DNA of 64,000 nt from Candidatus Flavonifractor intestinipullorum (lineage in GTDB: Bacteria; Bacillota; Clostridia; Oscillospirales; Oscillospiraceae): the NCBI GenBank assembly GCA_019118925.1, contig DWYC01000088.1:1-64000 (forward strand). Direction: 5' to 3'. This document shows positions 33,195 to 41,327 of this stretch, in pieces (the first letter of the stretch is position 1; each line of letters starts with the position of its first letter). The notes below the pieces were generated by a model that saw nothing but the letters and a program-made list of their open reading frames with translations, had not been told where the DNA came from and ran no database searches. Both the position numbers and the translations under genes were made by a program.

Positions 33195-35084
33195 TTAATC
33201 TCCGCCGGTGAGCAGGGTGAAGAACCCGCCGGGCCGGTTGGATTTGTCAAAAATATGGTTGTAGAGCACCTGCTTGTATCCGTCCAGGGCGGACTGGGCG
33301 GCGGGGGAGAGTTCCTTCTCATCGGCAGTGTGGACCCATTCGCCCTGATTGTCCACATAGCCCACCGTATTGACAATGGGCAGCTCCTCCCACAGATCGC
33401 TCAGGTACTTCTGATAGCCGGTCTGGGGGAGATTGGCCGTCTCGGTCAGGAGGGAGGAGAGGTAGTTCAGCGAGAGCTCCACCCCCTGGGCCTCGGGAAT
33501 GTCGTAGTTGGCCCAGATGAGGAAGGGGACCATCTGCTTTTTCTGGGCGGCGGCGGCATCCAGAAAGTCCACCTCGCCCCCCAGAACGGCGTTGTAAAAC
33601 TCGGTGTCCACCTGGGGCTGGTGGTCGCCGAAGAGGCAGATCATGGTGGGCTCCTCCACCTGGGAAAAATAGGAGATCAGCTCCTCCAGGGCCTGGTCGC
33701 TCTGATAGACCAGGTTGAGATACTGGTCCACCGTGTCGAACTTCCCCTCGTACTCTCCGGTGAGCCAGACTTCCCGGGGGAGGTTGGTCCACTCGCCGGT
33801 GTAGCCGCTGTGGTTCTGCATGGTCACGTTGAAGAGGAAGAGGGATTCGCCCTCCTCCTTGGCCTCGTAGCGGGCGATGAGGTTTTCATAGTCGGCCCGG
33901 TCGGAGAGGTACTCCCGAATGAGGTCATCCTCGGTATAGGAAAAATCTTCTAGAAAATACTGCTCGTCAAAGCCCATATCCTCATAGACCGCCACCCGGT
34001 TCCAGCCGGAGGAGTAGTAGGGGTGCATGGCCACGGTGCGGTAGCCCAGATCGCCCATCTGACGGGCGAGACCGGGCTCGTGATTGCTGATGTACATGTG
34101 GTAGGGCACGGTGCCCGCGGGGAGGAAGGCGGTGGTATTTCCCGTGAGGAACTCATATTCGGAGTTGGCGGTGGTGCCGCCGAACACCGAGGAGTAGGCG
34201 TAGCCCTTGACGGTGTTTTCCGTCAGGCTGTGGAGAAAGGGCATGGCGTCCCGGTTGGTCTCCACCCCGGGCAGGACGCCCAGGTCGGAGAAGGACTCGT
34301 TCATGATGACAATCAGGTTCACCGGACGGGTCTCCCCGTCCGAGGCGGCGCGCTCCGCCGCCTCATCCGAGGGGTACTGCTCCGCCAGAGACGCCACCGC
34401 CTGGGCCGAGTAACCCTCAGGAGGCGTGACCCAGCTGTAGCGCACACACAGGGAGAAGTTCAGGGCCAGGCCGTTTCCGCGGGTGGTCCACATGGAGGGG
34501 GAAATCCCCGCGTCGGAGACGGTGTCGGTACAGAAAAACATCCATAAAAAGGACAGGCACAGAGCCTGGGATGGGACAAAGAGCTTCCAGGAAAAGGGCC
34601 GGCGCCCCTTCGGCGTGGGCAGCAGGGCCATGGCCGCCAGAAAGAGGACCATTACCAGCAGAGTGAGCAGCTCCTCCGGGCCGGGCATGTAGTTGTAGTT
34701 GCCCGCCACGTTCAGCGCGGTGCGGATGGTGACGATATCGCTGGGGAAGATGGTACGGCCCCGGAAGCGGTAGGCATAGCTGTTGACGACGCCGATGGCC
34801 CAGGCGAAGAACATGGCCGCTCGGACAGCCCGCTCCCGGTTGCCCAGTACAAAGTAGAAGAAAATTTCCCCCATGTAGTACCACACCAGGTTCAGAGCCA
34901 GCTGGAGGGAACTGAACCCCCAGGGGTTGTTGCTGTTGAGGACCTCCACCATCCAGTAGGATACCAGAGGGCCCGCAAGGAAGAAGAGCCGGGAGAGCCA
35001 TACGGCCTGCTCTTCCGAGAGGGGAAGCTTGGGATAGCGGATGCCTCCTTCCCTCCGGCGGCGGACAATGGAAGGAAATTGCAT
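33195..35084 (-). CDS. LTA synthase family membrane sulfatase
   Basis: The 629-residue protein has an N-terminal block of about five membrane helices (35-190). An extracellular sulfatase/phosphoglycerol-transferase domain follows from about 260 (PVNLIVIMNESFSDLGVLPG, with the metal-ligand Glu and a nearby Thr/Ser nucleophile region SSVFGGTTANSEYEFLTGN). Further family motifs are AMHPYYSSGWNR and LFGDHQPQVD. Relatives polymerise glycerol-phosphate onto lipid anchors or add phosphoglycerol to glycans. It is monocistronic with a terminator-like hairpin upstream, and it lies within 10 kb of the MBOAT pair, which could modify its product. Confidence 0.9.
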   Translation of the reverse strand: MQFPSIVRRRREGGIRYPKLPLSEEQAVWLSRLFFLAGPLVSYWMVEVLNSNNPWGFSSLQLALNLVWYYMGEIFFYFVLGNRERAVRAAMFFAWAIGVVNSYAYRFRGRTIFPSDIVTIRTALNVAGNYNYMPGPEELLTLLVMVLFLAAMALLPTPKGRRPFSWKLFVPSQALCLSFLWMFFCTDTVSDAGISPSMWTTRGNGLALNFSLCVRYSWVTPPEGYSAQAVASLAEQYPSDEAAERAASDGETRPVNLIVIMNESFSDLGVLPGVETNRDAMPFLHSLTENTVKGYAYSSVFGGTTANSEYEFLTGNTTAFLPAGTVPYHMYISNHEPGLARQMGDLGYRTVAMHPYYSSGWNRVAVYEDMGFDEQYFLEDFSYTEDDLIREYLSDRADYENLIARYEAKEEGESLFLFNVTMQNHSGYTGEWTNLPREVWLTGEYEGKFDTVDQYLNLVYQSDQALEELISYFSQVEEPTMICLFGDHQPQVDTEFYNAVLGGEVDFLDAAAAQKKQMVPFLIWANYDIPEAQGVELSLNYLSSLLTETANLPQTGYQKYLSDLWEELPIVNTVGYVDNQGEWVHTADEKELSPAAQSALDGYKQVLYNHIFDKSNRPGGFFTLLTGGD

Positions 35085-35173
35085 GGGTGGTCAGCCTCCT
35101 GTGGATCAGTATTGGAAAGCAACGGACGTCCCTTCCGGGACGCCCGGCGGCGTTACAGACCTTATGATACCAC

Positions 35174-35209
35174 AAAAGTCCGAAAACGCAACCGGGTTTT
35201 CGGACTTTT
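35174..35209. terminator. Bidirectional terminator
   Basis: A 14-base inverted repeat AAAAGTCCGAAAAC / GTTTTCGGACTTTT. It ends the NitT/TauT-type importer operon on the minus strand, just upstream of the LTA synthase gene. Confidence 0.85.
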
Positions 35210-35231
35210 GAAAGAAACCTTCATAAATTCT

Positions 35232-35834
35232 TCAGAAATGGCGGAAGGGGTTTCCAACCTGGGGACCGGGGCGCAGAGGAGGGCCCGAGAGGGGAATGAC
35301 CCGGTCGGCCAGGGCGGTGAGAGCGGACTCATGCCCGGAGAGGAGCACCGGGACGCCCAGCGCCCGGATGCGCGCGAGGATGCGCCCGGCCCGGGCCTCG
35401 TCCACGCCGGTAAAGGGCTCATCCAGCAGATACAGCCCCCCGCCGCAGGCCAGCGCCCGGGCCAGGGCCAGCCGCCGGCGCATGCCCCCGGAGAGCGCCC
35501 GGGGGTAACGGGCGCCCTCCCCCGCCAGCTCCACCAGGTCCAGCCAGCGCTCCGCCTCCCCCCGCCGGGCGCGGGGGAGTACGTCGGTAATGTGCTGCTC
35601 CGCCGTCCGCCAGGGGAGCAGCCGGTCCTCCTGGAAAAGGAGAACCGGGTCGGGTGGGAGCTCCAGAACCCGGACGGAGCAGGGCTGCAGGCCCGCCAGA
35701 CAGCGCAGGAGGGTGGTCTTGCCGCAGCCCGAGGGCCCCGAGAGGGCGGTGACGCCCCCGTCGGGCCAGGTAAGGGAGAAGTCCTCCAGCACACGCCGGG
35801 CGCCGTAGCCCGCCGTCATGCCCTCAATCCGCAT
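35232..35834 (-). CDS. NitT/TauT-type ABC importer ATPase (short)
   Basis: The 200-residue ATPase has Walker [15 protein letters not shown]-loop [13 protein letters not shown], signature [12 protein letters not shown], Walker [15 protein letters not shown] and switch His LLSGHESAL. The Q-loop sequence is typical for the nitrate/sulfonate/taurine/thiamine-precursor family. It is about 40-50 residues shorter than usual, lacking most of the C-terminal part, yet all catalytic motifs remain. It overlaps the permease gene by 11 bases, so the pair is translationally coupled. Confidence 0.88.
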   Translation of the reverse strand: MRIEGMTAGYGARRVLEDFSLTWPDGGVTALSGPSGCGKTTLLRCLAGLQPCSVRVLELPPDPVLLFQEDRLLPWRTAEQHITDVLPRARRGEAERWLDLVELAGEGARYPRALSGGMRRRLALARALACGGGLYLLDEPFTGVDEARAGRILARIRALGVPVLLSGHESALTALADRVIPLSGPPLRPGPQVGNPFRHF

Positions 35835-36603
35835 GGCGCATTCCTCCTTCCAGACGGACCAGGAGGCTCCCCAGGGCCCGTTCCAGCAAAAAGCTCAGAA
35901 TCAGAACCACCAGCGTCCAGGCGAAGAGGGCCGGGGTCTCCAGGTAGATTTTGGAGAAGTAGACCTGGGTGCCGATGGCCAGGCGGGGGACGCAGAGGAC
36001 CTCGGCGGCCACCCCGGCCTTCCAGGCCAGGCCCAGAGAGGTGTGGCAGGCGCTGGCGAAATAGGGCAGCACCGACGGGGCGTACACCAGGCGCACGGTT
36101 TTCCACCGGCTGAAGCGGTACGCCCGTGCGGCCTCCAGCAGAAGGGGATCGGTCTGGGCGATGCCCCGGGAGACATTTCCCCAGACCACCGGGAGAACCA
36201 TCAGGCCGGAGACCACCACCGGAACCCATCCGGTGACCACCCACAGGATAACCAGCAGGCTGAAAGAGGCCACCGGCGTGGCCCGGATGACCCGGATGGC
36301 GGGAGAAAAGAGCCAGTCGGCCCACTTCCACGCCCGGGTGGCCGCCCCCAGGGCGGTCCCCGCCAGCACTCCCCAGAGGAGCCCGCCGAAAATCCGCAGC
36401 AGCGTGAGAAAGGTAGTATGCCAGAATTCCGCCGTTCCCGCCAGCTCCGCCAGCGTCCGCGCGACCGTGAGGGGAGCGGGGAGAATCAGGTCGGTCCGGA
36501 TGCCCCGCACGGCCTGAAGGTACCACACCGCCCCCTGCCACACCAAAAGCCAAACGGCCAGGGGGAGGACCCCCCTGGCCAGAAAACGCCTCCAGCCCTT
36601 CAT
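35824..36603 (-). CDS. NitT/TauT-type ABC importer permease
   Basis: The 259-residue permease has six membrane helices and the EAA coupling loop [26 protein letters not shown] near residue 165. N-terminal text [17 protein letters not shown] and [12 protein letters not shown]-like segments match the SsuC/TauC/ThiX family. The track's longer form starts in the upstream gene; ATG 36603 lies 9 bases past that gene's stop and is preferred, with translation coupled to it. Substrate unknown. Confidence 0.9.
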   Translation of the reverse strand: MKGWRRFLARGVLPLAVWLLVWQGAVWYLQAVRGIRTDLILPAPLTVARTLAELAGTAEFWHTTFLTLLRIFGGLLWGVLAGTALGAATRAWKWADWLFSPAIRVIRATPVASFSLLVILWVVTGWVPVVVSGLMVLPVVWGNVSRGIAQTDPLLLEAARAYRFSRWKTVRLVYAPSVLPYFASACHTSLGLAWKAGVAAEVLCVPRLAIGTQVYFSKIYLETPALFAWTLVVLILSFLLERALGSLLVRLEGGMRHAD

Positions 36604-36611
36604 GCGCGCGC

Positions 36612-37652
36612 TCAGGGCAGGTAGAAAAAGCCGTCGTCCGGGTTGGCCCCGCCGATGGAGTCGGGATCGGCGGCGTAGAGAACGGCGTAGTAGTCCCGGA
36701 TGGAGAGCATGTCGCTGCCGGTGATGCACACCAGATTGGCCTGGGGGATGGCGGCCAGGGCAATGGGCTCCTTGGGCACGATGCCGGCCTCCACCACCAG
36801 GAGGGCGGCCGTCTCCGGGTTGTTCTTTACAAAGTCGATGGAGGCGGCGTACTCCTCCAGGAAGTTTTCCACCGCCTGGGGATTTTCCTGGATGAACTCC
36901 GTGCGGGCCACCACGCAGCCCATGGTAAAGGTCCCCTCGGCCCCCGCCTCTTCCCAGGCGGTGTTGAAGTCGATGGCCGCGCGCACGTCGCTGTTCTGCA
37001 TCATCACGGCGGTGGCGGCGGGGACGGGGAGCATGGCCAGGGCGGCTTCGCCGGAAACCATCTTGGCCTGTACTTCCTCACTGGTCAGCCACTGGATGTC
37101 CACGTCGCGCTCCGGGTCCAGGCCGTTCTGGGTCAGGAGGTAGTCCAGCACATACTCCGGGTTGGCGCCCTGACCGGTGGCGTAGAGGGTTTTGCCCGCC
37201 AGGTCGGCAAAGGAGTGGACGGTATCCCCGTTTTCCAGAATATAGAGCACGCCCAGGGTATTCAGGGCCAGCATCTGGATGTTGCCGGCCTTGTTGTACA
37301 AATTGGCCGCCACATTGGTGGGCAGCGCGGCGATGTCCACCTCGCCGGTGGCGAGTTTGCCGGTGAGATCGGTGGGCTGAGCGGCCACCTCCACTTGGTA
37401 ATCGTTGCGCGTGGTCCCCTCGGCGTTGTCGGCGATGAGCTTGGCCGCGCCCATACCGGTGGGGCCGTTGAGCATGGCCAGGTTGACCACGGGGCGCTCC
37501 GCCTCCGGCGTGGGGGAGGGGGCGGAGGCCGCGTCCTGCGTGGGGGAGGGGGTGGGCGCTGCGGTGGGCTGGGTATTGCCGCCGCAGCCGGAGAGAAGGG
37601 CGGTGAGCAGCGCCGCGCACAGGGCCAGTGCCGTCCAGGTACGAAACTTCAT
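36612..37652 (-). CDS. NitT/TauT-type ABC importer binding lipoprotein
   Basis: The 346-residue lipoprotein has a signal ending LLTALLSGC, a Thr/Pro/Ser-rich linker (about 25-52) and a periplasmic-binding-protein-like domain: VNLAMLNGPTGMGAAKLI, KLATGEVDIAALPTNVAANLYNK, TLYATGQGANPEYVLDYLLTQNGL. The GEVDIAALP and GQGANPEYVL elements are typical of SsuA/TauA/ThiY-like binding proteins. Relatives bind sulfonates, nitrate or thiamine precursors, and the present sequence does not settle which. It is the first gene of a three-gene operon. Confidence 0.9.
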   Translation of the reverse strand: MKFRTWTALALCAALLTALLSGCGGNTQPTAAPTPSPTQDAASAPSPTPEAERPVVNLAMLNGPTGMGAAKLIADNAEGTTRNDYQVEVAAQPTDLTGKLATGEVDIAALPTNVAANLYNKAGNIQMLALNTLGVLYILENGDTVHSFADLAGKTLYATGQGANPEYVLDYLLTQNGLDPERDVDIQWLTSEEVQAKMVSGEAALAMLPVPAATAVMMQNSDVRAAIDFNTAWEEAGAEGTFTMGCVVARTEFIQENPQAVENFLEEYAASIDFVKNNPETAALLVVEAGIVPKEPIALAAIPQANLVCITGSDMLSIRDYYAVLYAADPDSIGGANPDDGFFYLP

Positions 37653-37898
37653 GGGATCACATTCCTTTCTAAAATGAATCCGTACTGTATAATATAGAGC
37701 TTATATAACAAAACGGAGGAAAATTTGTCCGGTTTCCCGGAAAAAATTCATCCGAACGCTTCCAAAGCTAAACGGGGGAGTTTTTCCAGAGCACCCTGGG
37801 TCTTTTACTTTACCCATTTTTCAGGAAAAAGTCAAGGGCGCGGCGGACGGGCCGGGCGCATAGGATGGGGCATCTGACAGCGGAAAGGAGACAGTCCT

Positions 37899-38207
37899 AT
37901 GAAACAGCGAGGCCACTGCGGCCCGGACCGGGAGGACCGGGCCAGGAAGGACGCCCAGGTTCTGCTCCGGGCGGGGCGGGAGCTTGCCGCCGGGCAGGAC
38001 GCCGACGGAGAGCCCATGCGGCGCTATACCTATCCGGTGGGTCCGGTGGGCGTCCGGTCCGGCCAGGAGGCGGGAGATCCCCTCCAGACCCGGATTCTGG
38101 AGACACTAATCGAGCAAAACCAGCTGCTCACCGATCTGGTGGCGGCGGTGAACTCTCTGACCTCGGCGGTGCTGGCCAGCCTGTGCCGCACGAGCGGAAG
38201 AGAATGA
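37899..38207 (+). CDS. Hypothetical small protein (102 aa)
   Basis: I recognise no family. The gene has a good ribosome site (AAAGGAGAC before ATG) and a codon pattern like its neighbours. The first half is charged (HCGPDREDRARKDAQVLLRAGREL). A short Tyr/Pro/Gly segment follows (MRRYTYPVGPVGV). The last 40 residues form an amphipathic helix rich in Leu/Glu/Ala (RILETLIEQNQLLTDLVAAVNSLTSAVLASL) that looks like a coiled coil. A CATAGGAT element upstream resembles a sporulation -10 but lacks a matching -35. Confidence 0.6.
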   Translation: MKQRGHCGPDREDRARKDAQVLLRAGRELAAGQDADGEPMRRYTYPVGPVGVRSGQEAGDPLQTRILETLIEQNQLLTDLVAAVNSLTSAVLASLCRTSGRE

Positions 38208-38242
38208 GTTCTTACAAAAAGATAAAATTCCAAAATTGTACC

Positions 38243-38271
38243 TTGCCCGGCGGCGTATTTTTCGCTATACT
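38243..38271 (+). promoter_or_regulatory. Promoter of the LCP gene
   Basis: TTGCCC, 17 bases, TATACT, about 58 bases before ATG 38329. Confidence 0.6.
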
Positions 38272-38328
38272 ATTCCATGTTGACTGTTGACATAATCGGG
38301 ATTTGCTGAGGAAAGGGGCCTTTGCTCC

Positions 38329-39360
38329 ATGGGAAAACGGGTACTGCGCCGGAAAAAATCCGCTCTGCGCCGGCTGGCCGGGGTGCTCTACGGACTTCTG
38401 GTGGCCTTGTCTGCGGTGATCGTGGCGCTGTATGTGATCTACAATGTGATGAAGGAGGAGCCCACCATGGCCGCCGGCGGAAGTCCTCCTCCGGTGGCCT
38501 CCGGGCAGCAGGACCCCCAGACCTCCGCAGATCCTCAGGGGCTGACCCGAAAAGAGGGGACCTATACCGTTCTGCTCACCTGCCCCGATGTGGCCAGCGG
38601 CAATGCCGACACCATCATGGTGGCCATGTACGACACGGTGAATCAGAAGGCGGGGCTGGTCTCCATCCCGCGGGATACCCTGGTGGAGGGGGAGAGCCCG
38701 GGCGGGAATCGCTATTATAAGATCAACAGCTCCTATCACTACGGGATTGACGAGCTGAAGGAGACGGTCTCCGACCTGCTGGGCATCCCCATCGACTACT
38801 ACGTGTCCATTGACGTGGAGACCTTCCCCAAGCTGGTGGACATGGTGGGGGGCGTGGACTTCGAAATCCCGGTGTACATGGACTACGAGGACCCCACCCA
38901 GGACCTGTATATCTACTTCCAGCCGGGAATGACCCATCTGGACGGCCAGGAGGCCATGGAGGTCTGCCGCTTCCGCCACAACAACTGGTGGAAGACCCAG
39001 GTGGCCTATACCGACGTGGAGCGCACCCAGACCCAACAGCAGATCCTCACCCTCATCGCCCAAAAAATCCTCTCCCAGCCGGACAATATCCCCGGCTACA
39101 TCGAGCTCATCGCCCAGAATGTGGAGACCGACTTCTCACTGGGGGAGATGCTCTGGTTTGTGGAACCCGCTCTGGGCTTCGACCTGTCCACCGGACTGAG
39201 CACCGCCACCCTTCCCGGCGACGGCGAGGTCACCTATCACGGCTGGACCTACTGCTATGCGCTCTATCCGGAGGAGACGCTGGAAATTTTAAACGAGATG
39301 CTCAACCCCTACACCACGCCCATCACCCTGGAGATGACCAACATCGTACAGGCCTCCTGA
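38329..39360 (+). CDS. LytR-CpsA-Psr (LCP) family cell-wall glycopolymer ligase
   Basis: The 343-residue membrane protein attaches wall teichoic acid or other anionic polymers from lipid carrier to peptidoglycan. It has one N-terminal membrane anchor (about 17-42) and the extracellular LCP domain: TYTVLLTCPDVASGNADTIMVAMYDTVNQKAGLVSIPRDTLV with the catalytic Arg/Asp of SIPRD, KINSSYHYGIDELKETVSDLLGIPIDYYVSID, VDMVGGVDFEIP and VCRFRHNN. The usual GGPELL stretch of the family is replaced by DELKETVSDLLG. It is monocistronic and ends at a terminator. Confidence 0.93.
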   Translation: MGKRVLRRKKSALRRLAGVLYGLLVALSAVIVALYVIYNVMKEEPTMAAGGSPPPVASGQQDPQTSADPQGLTRKEGTYTVLLTCPDVASGNADTIMVAMYDTVNQKAGLVSIPRDTLVEGESPGGNRYYKINSSYHYGIDELKETVSDLLGIPIDYYVSIDVETFPKLVDMVGGVDFEIPVYMDYEDPTQDLYIYFQPGMTHLDGQEAMEVCRFRHNNWWKTQVAYTDVERTQTQQQILTLIAQKILSQPDNIPGYIELIAQNVETDFSLGEMLWFVEPALGFDLSTGLSTATLPGDGEVTYHGWTYCYALYPEETLEILNEMLNPYTTPITLEMTNIVQAS

Positions 39361-39386
39361 GGCGGGCTGGAGCAGGGAAGCGCCTG

Positions 39387-39429
39387 AAACTCTATGCGAA
39401 TGGGAGGCACCCGTTTGCATAGAGTTTTT
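39387..39429 (+). terminator. Terminator of the LCP gene
   Basis: AAACTCTATGCGAA..GGG / CCC..TTTGCATAGAGTTT stem followed by TTTTTC. Confidence 0.85.
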
Positions 39430-39457
39430 CTTTTCCGCCGCGGCGCGGAAAAAGGGC

Positions 39458-39485
39458 TTGACATATGTCCGAAATCGGATATAAT
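39458..39485 (+). promoter_or_regulatory. Promoter of the MarR gene
   Basis: A perfect TTGACA and a perfect TATAAT with a 16-base spacer, the strongest promoter seen in this window. A palindrome fills the spacer. Confidence 0.85.
39464..39483 (+). promoter_or_regulatory. Palindromic operator 1 (MarR)
   Basis: TCCGAAATCGGA with flanking TAT/ATA forms a near-perfect palindrome between -35 and -10. It shares the CGAAATCG core with operator 2, so the adjacent MarR protein probably represses its own operon here. Confidence 0.7.
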
Positions 39486-39491
39486 ACAGGA

Positions 39492-39507
39492 TGTACGAAA
39501 TCGTACA
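39492..39507 (+). promoter_or_regulatory. Palindromic operator 2 (MarR)
   Basis: TGTACGAAATCGTACA, a perfect 16-base palindrome around the transcription start. It lies 28 bases (close to three helical turns) from operator 1. Confidence 0.75.
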
Positions 39508-39525
39508 AACGGAGGGGCGAACCGA

Positions 39526-39957
39526 ATGCACTACTTAAAAGCGGGACAGTACACCTATCTGGCCGGGGAGATCAACGCGCTCTACCACGAGGCGGCGGTG
39601 AAAATGGGCCTTTCAGACAGTGTGCAGAATATTCTGTATGTCATCTGTGAAAAGGGGACCCGCTGCCTCCAGAGTGAAATCAGCCGCCTGACCGGCATCA
39701 GCAGGCAGACCATCAACTCGGCCATTCGGAAGCTGGAGCACGAGGGGATCGTATACCTGGAGCCGGGCCAGGGGCGCAACACCGTGGTCTGTCTGACGGA
39801 ACAGGGGGAGGCGTATGCGCAGAAAACCATTCAGCCCCTCTTTGAGATTGAAAACCGCATTTGGAACGATTGGACGGAAGAGGAACAGGAGGAATACCTG
39901 CGTCTGACCCGGAAATACCGGGACGGGCTCAAGACCTATTTGAAAACCATGCTGTGA
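39526..39957 (+). CDS. MarR-family transcriptional regulator
   Basis: The 143-residue dimeric winged-helix repressor has N-terminal dimerisation helices and an HTH (about 50-75) CLQSEISRLTGISRQTINSAIRKLEHEGIVYLEPGQGRNTVVCLTEQGE containing the wing. C-terminal helices follow. The track's version starts far upstream; ATG 39526 has GGAGGGG at good spacing. Two palindromes in its promoter indicate autorepression, released by an unknown small ligand. It is probably cotranscribed with the RNHCP gene 26 bases downstream. Confidence 0.92.
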   Translation: MHYLKAGQYTYLAGEINALYHEAAVKMGLSDSVQNILYVICEKGTRCLQSEISRLTGISRQTINSAIRKLEHEGIVYLEPGQGRNTVVCLTEQGEAYAQKTIQPLFEIENRIWNDWTEEEQEEYLRLTRKYRDGLKTYLKTML

Positions 39958-39983
39958 CCGGCCGTCCGGAGGAGTGAGAGAGG

Positions 39984-40412
39984 ATGAACCGAGAGAACAA
40001 GAGAAAACGGTATGAAAAGGGCTATTATAAGACCCACGCGTGCAGCGACAGCTTTACCTGCAAGGTGTGCGGGCGGCTGGTGGTGTCCGCCGGAGCGGGC
40101 AGCGATCACCGCAATCACTGCCCCAACTGCCTGTGCAGCCTGCATGTGGACGTGGAGCCGGGAGACCGGGCGTCCGACTGCGGCGGGATCATGGACCCGG
40201 TGGGCGTGTGGGTGAGAAAGAGCGGGGAGTGGGCCATCATCCACCGCTGCCGCCGCTGCGGACAGCTCCGTTCCAACCGGGTGGCCGCGGACGACAACCC
40301 CATGAAGCTGATGTCCATCGCCATGAAGCCGCTCTCCCAGCCGCCCTTCCCGCTGGAGCGCATCGAGGAGATGACCGCGCAGATGGGGGGCGACGGGCGC
40401 CTGTACGTCTGA
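39984..40412 (+). CDS. RNHCP domain-containing protein
   Basis: The 142-residue protein has a zinc-ribbon-like RNHCP domain: FTCKVCGRLVV, the name-giving SDHRNHCPNCLCSLHVD, and a third Cys pair HRCRRCGQLRSNRVAADDNP. The family's function is not established; it has been linked to nucleic-acid binding by its Cys pairs only. The context here (directly after a MarR gene in one operon) suggests a role in the same stress response. It ends at a strong terminator. Confidence 0.85.
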   Translation: MNRENKRKRYEKGYYKTHACSDSFTCKVCGRLVVSAGAGSDHRNHCPNCLCSLHVDVEPGDRASDCGGIMDPVGVWVRKSGEWAIIHRCRRCGQLRSNRVAADDNPMKLMSIAMKPLSQPPFPLERIEEMTAQMGGDGRLYV

Positions 40413-40413
40413 A

Positions 40414-40449
40414 AAAACAGCATGTGCCCCCTTGGGCACATGCTGTTTT
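40414..40449. terminator. Bidirectional terminator
   Basis: AAAACAGCATGTGCCC / GGGCACATGCTGTTTT with a 4-base loop, between convergent genes. Confidence 0.92.
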
Positions 40450-40457
40450 CGCGTGAG

Positions 40458-41324
40458 TTATTCCAGCAGGTCGGGGCCGGGCAGGTCCATCTTCCGCTTC
40501 CGGGCGGCGGAGACGGAGAGCTTTTCGGCCAGGGCCTTGGGGTCCTCCCGGTCCAGGGCCTCCCGGTAGGCGGTCAGGTGGCCGATGAGCCGGTCCAGAG
40601 CGGCGGAGAGGGCGGGGCGGTTCATGGAGAACAGCTCGGTCCACAGCCCCACGTCCAGGGCCGCCACCCGGGTGCAGCCCCGGAAGGAGGAGCCCTCGAA
40701 GCCGCGGCAGGCAAAGAGCATGGGGTCGTCGCACACGCTCACGGCGATGATGTGCATGAGCTGGCTGGTATAGGCGATCATGGCGTCGTGTTCCTGGGCG
40801 GTGGTCCGGTACACGTCCCGGCAGCCGATGTGCCCCGCCAGACGCTCCAGGAGGGCGATGTGTCCGTCCGTACTGTTCTCCCGGGGGACCAGAATCCAGT
40901 GGCTCCCCTGAAAGAGCTCCGGAAACGCGTGCTCGATGCCCGAGAACTCGGTGCCCGCCATGGGGTGGCAGCCGATGAAATCCACGCCCTCGGGCAGGAC
41001 CCGGGCCCCCTCCAGAATGGCGGTCTTGACGCCGCACACGTCGGTGACCAGGCACCCGGGCCGGAAGCGCTCCCGGTGCTCCTGCAAAAAGCGGACGATG
41101 CCCCGGGGGTGGAGGGCCAGCACCACCACATCGGCCCCGGGGAGAACGCCGGCGGCGTCGCCGGTGACCATATCGCCCACGCCGTGCTCGGCGGCGTAAC
41201 GCAGGGTGGGTTCCGAGATGTCCACACCCACAATCTCATAGTCCTCAAAGCCCTTCAGGGCCATGGCCAGAGAGCCGCCGATGAGGCCCAGGCCCACCAC
41301 AACCAGGCGCTTTTTCTCCGCCAT
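40458..41324 (-). CDS. tyrA: Prephenate dehydrogenase
   Basis: The 288-residue enzyme oxidatively decarboxylates prephenate to 4-hydroxyphenylpyruvate, the committed step of tyrosine synthesis. It has the NAD-binding VVVGLGLIGGSLAMAL at the N-terminus with the acidic VGVDIS. The catalytic region is DFIGCHPMAGTEFSGIEHA (about 130-150), followed by the all-helical dimerisation domain (AYTSQLMHIIAVSV, GFEGSSFRGCTRVAAL). There is no C-terminal ACT domain, so feedback control may lie elsewhere. It is the second gene of the tyrosine operon, 3 bases after the DAHP synthase stop. Confidence 0.94.
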   Translation of the reverse strand: MAEKKRLVVVGLGLIGGSLAMALKGFEDYEIVGVDISEPTLRYAAEHGVGDMVTGDAAGVLPGADVVVLALHPRGIVRFLQEHRERFRPGCLVTDVCGVKTAILEGARVLPEGVDFIGCHPMAGTEFSGIEHAFPELFQGSHWILVPRENSTDGHIALLERLAGHIGCRDVYRTTAQEHDAMIAYTSQLMHIIAVSVCDDPMLFACRGFEGSSFRGCTRVAALDVGLWTELFSMNRPALSAALDRLIGHLTAYREALDREDPKALAEKLSVSAARKRKMDLPGPDLLE

Positions 41325-41327
41325 GGC

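Noticed and set aside
37858-37866. CATAGGAT element before the small hypothetical gene
   Set aside because: It resembles a sporulation -10 but no matching -35 (AC or ATA) is found 16-17 bases upstream.
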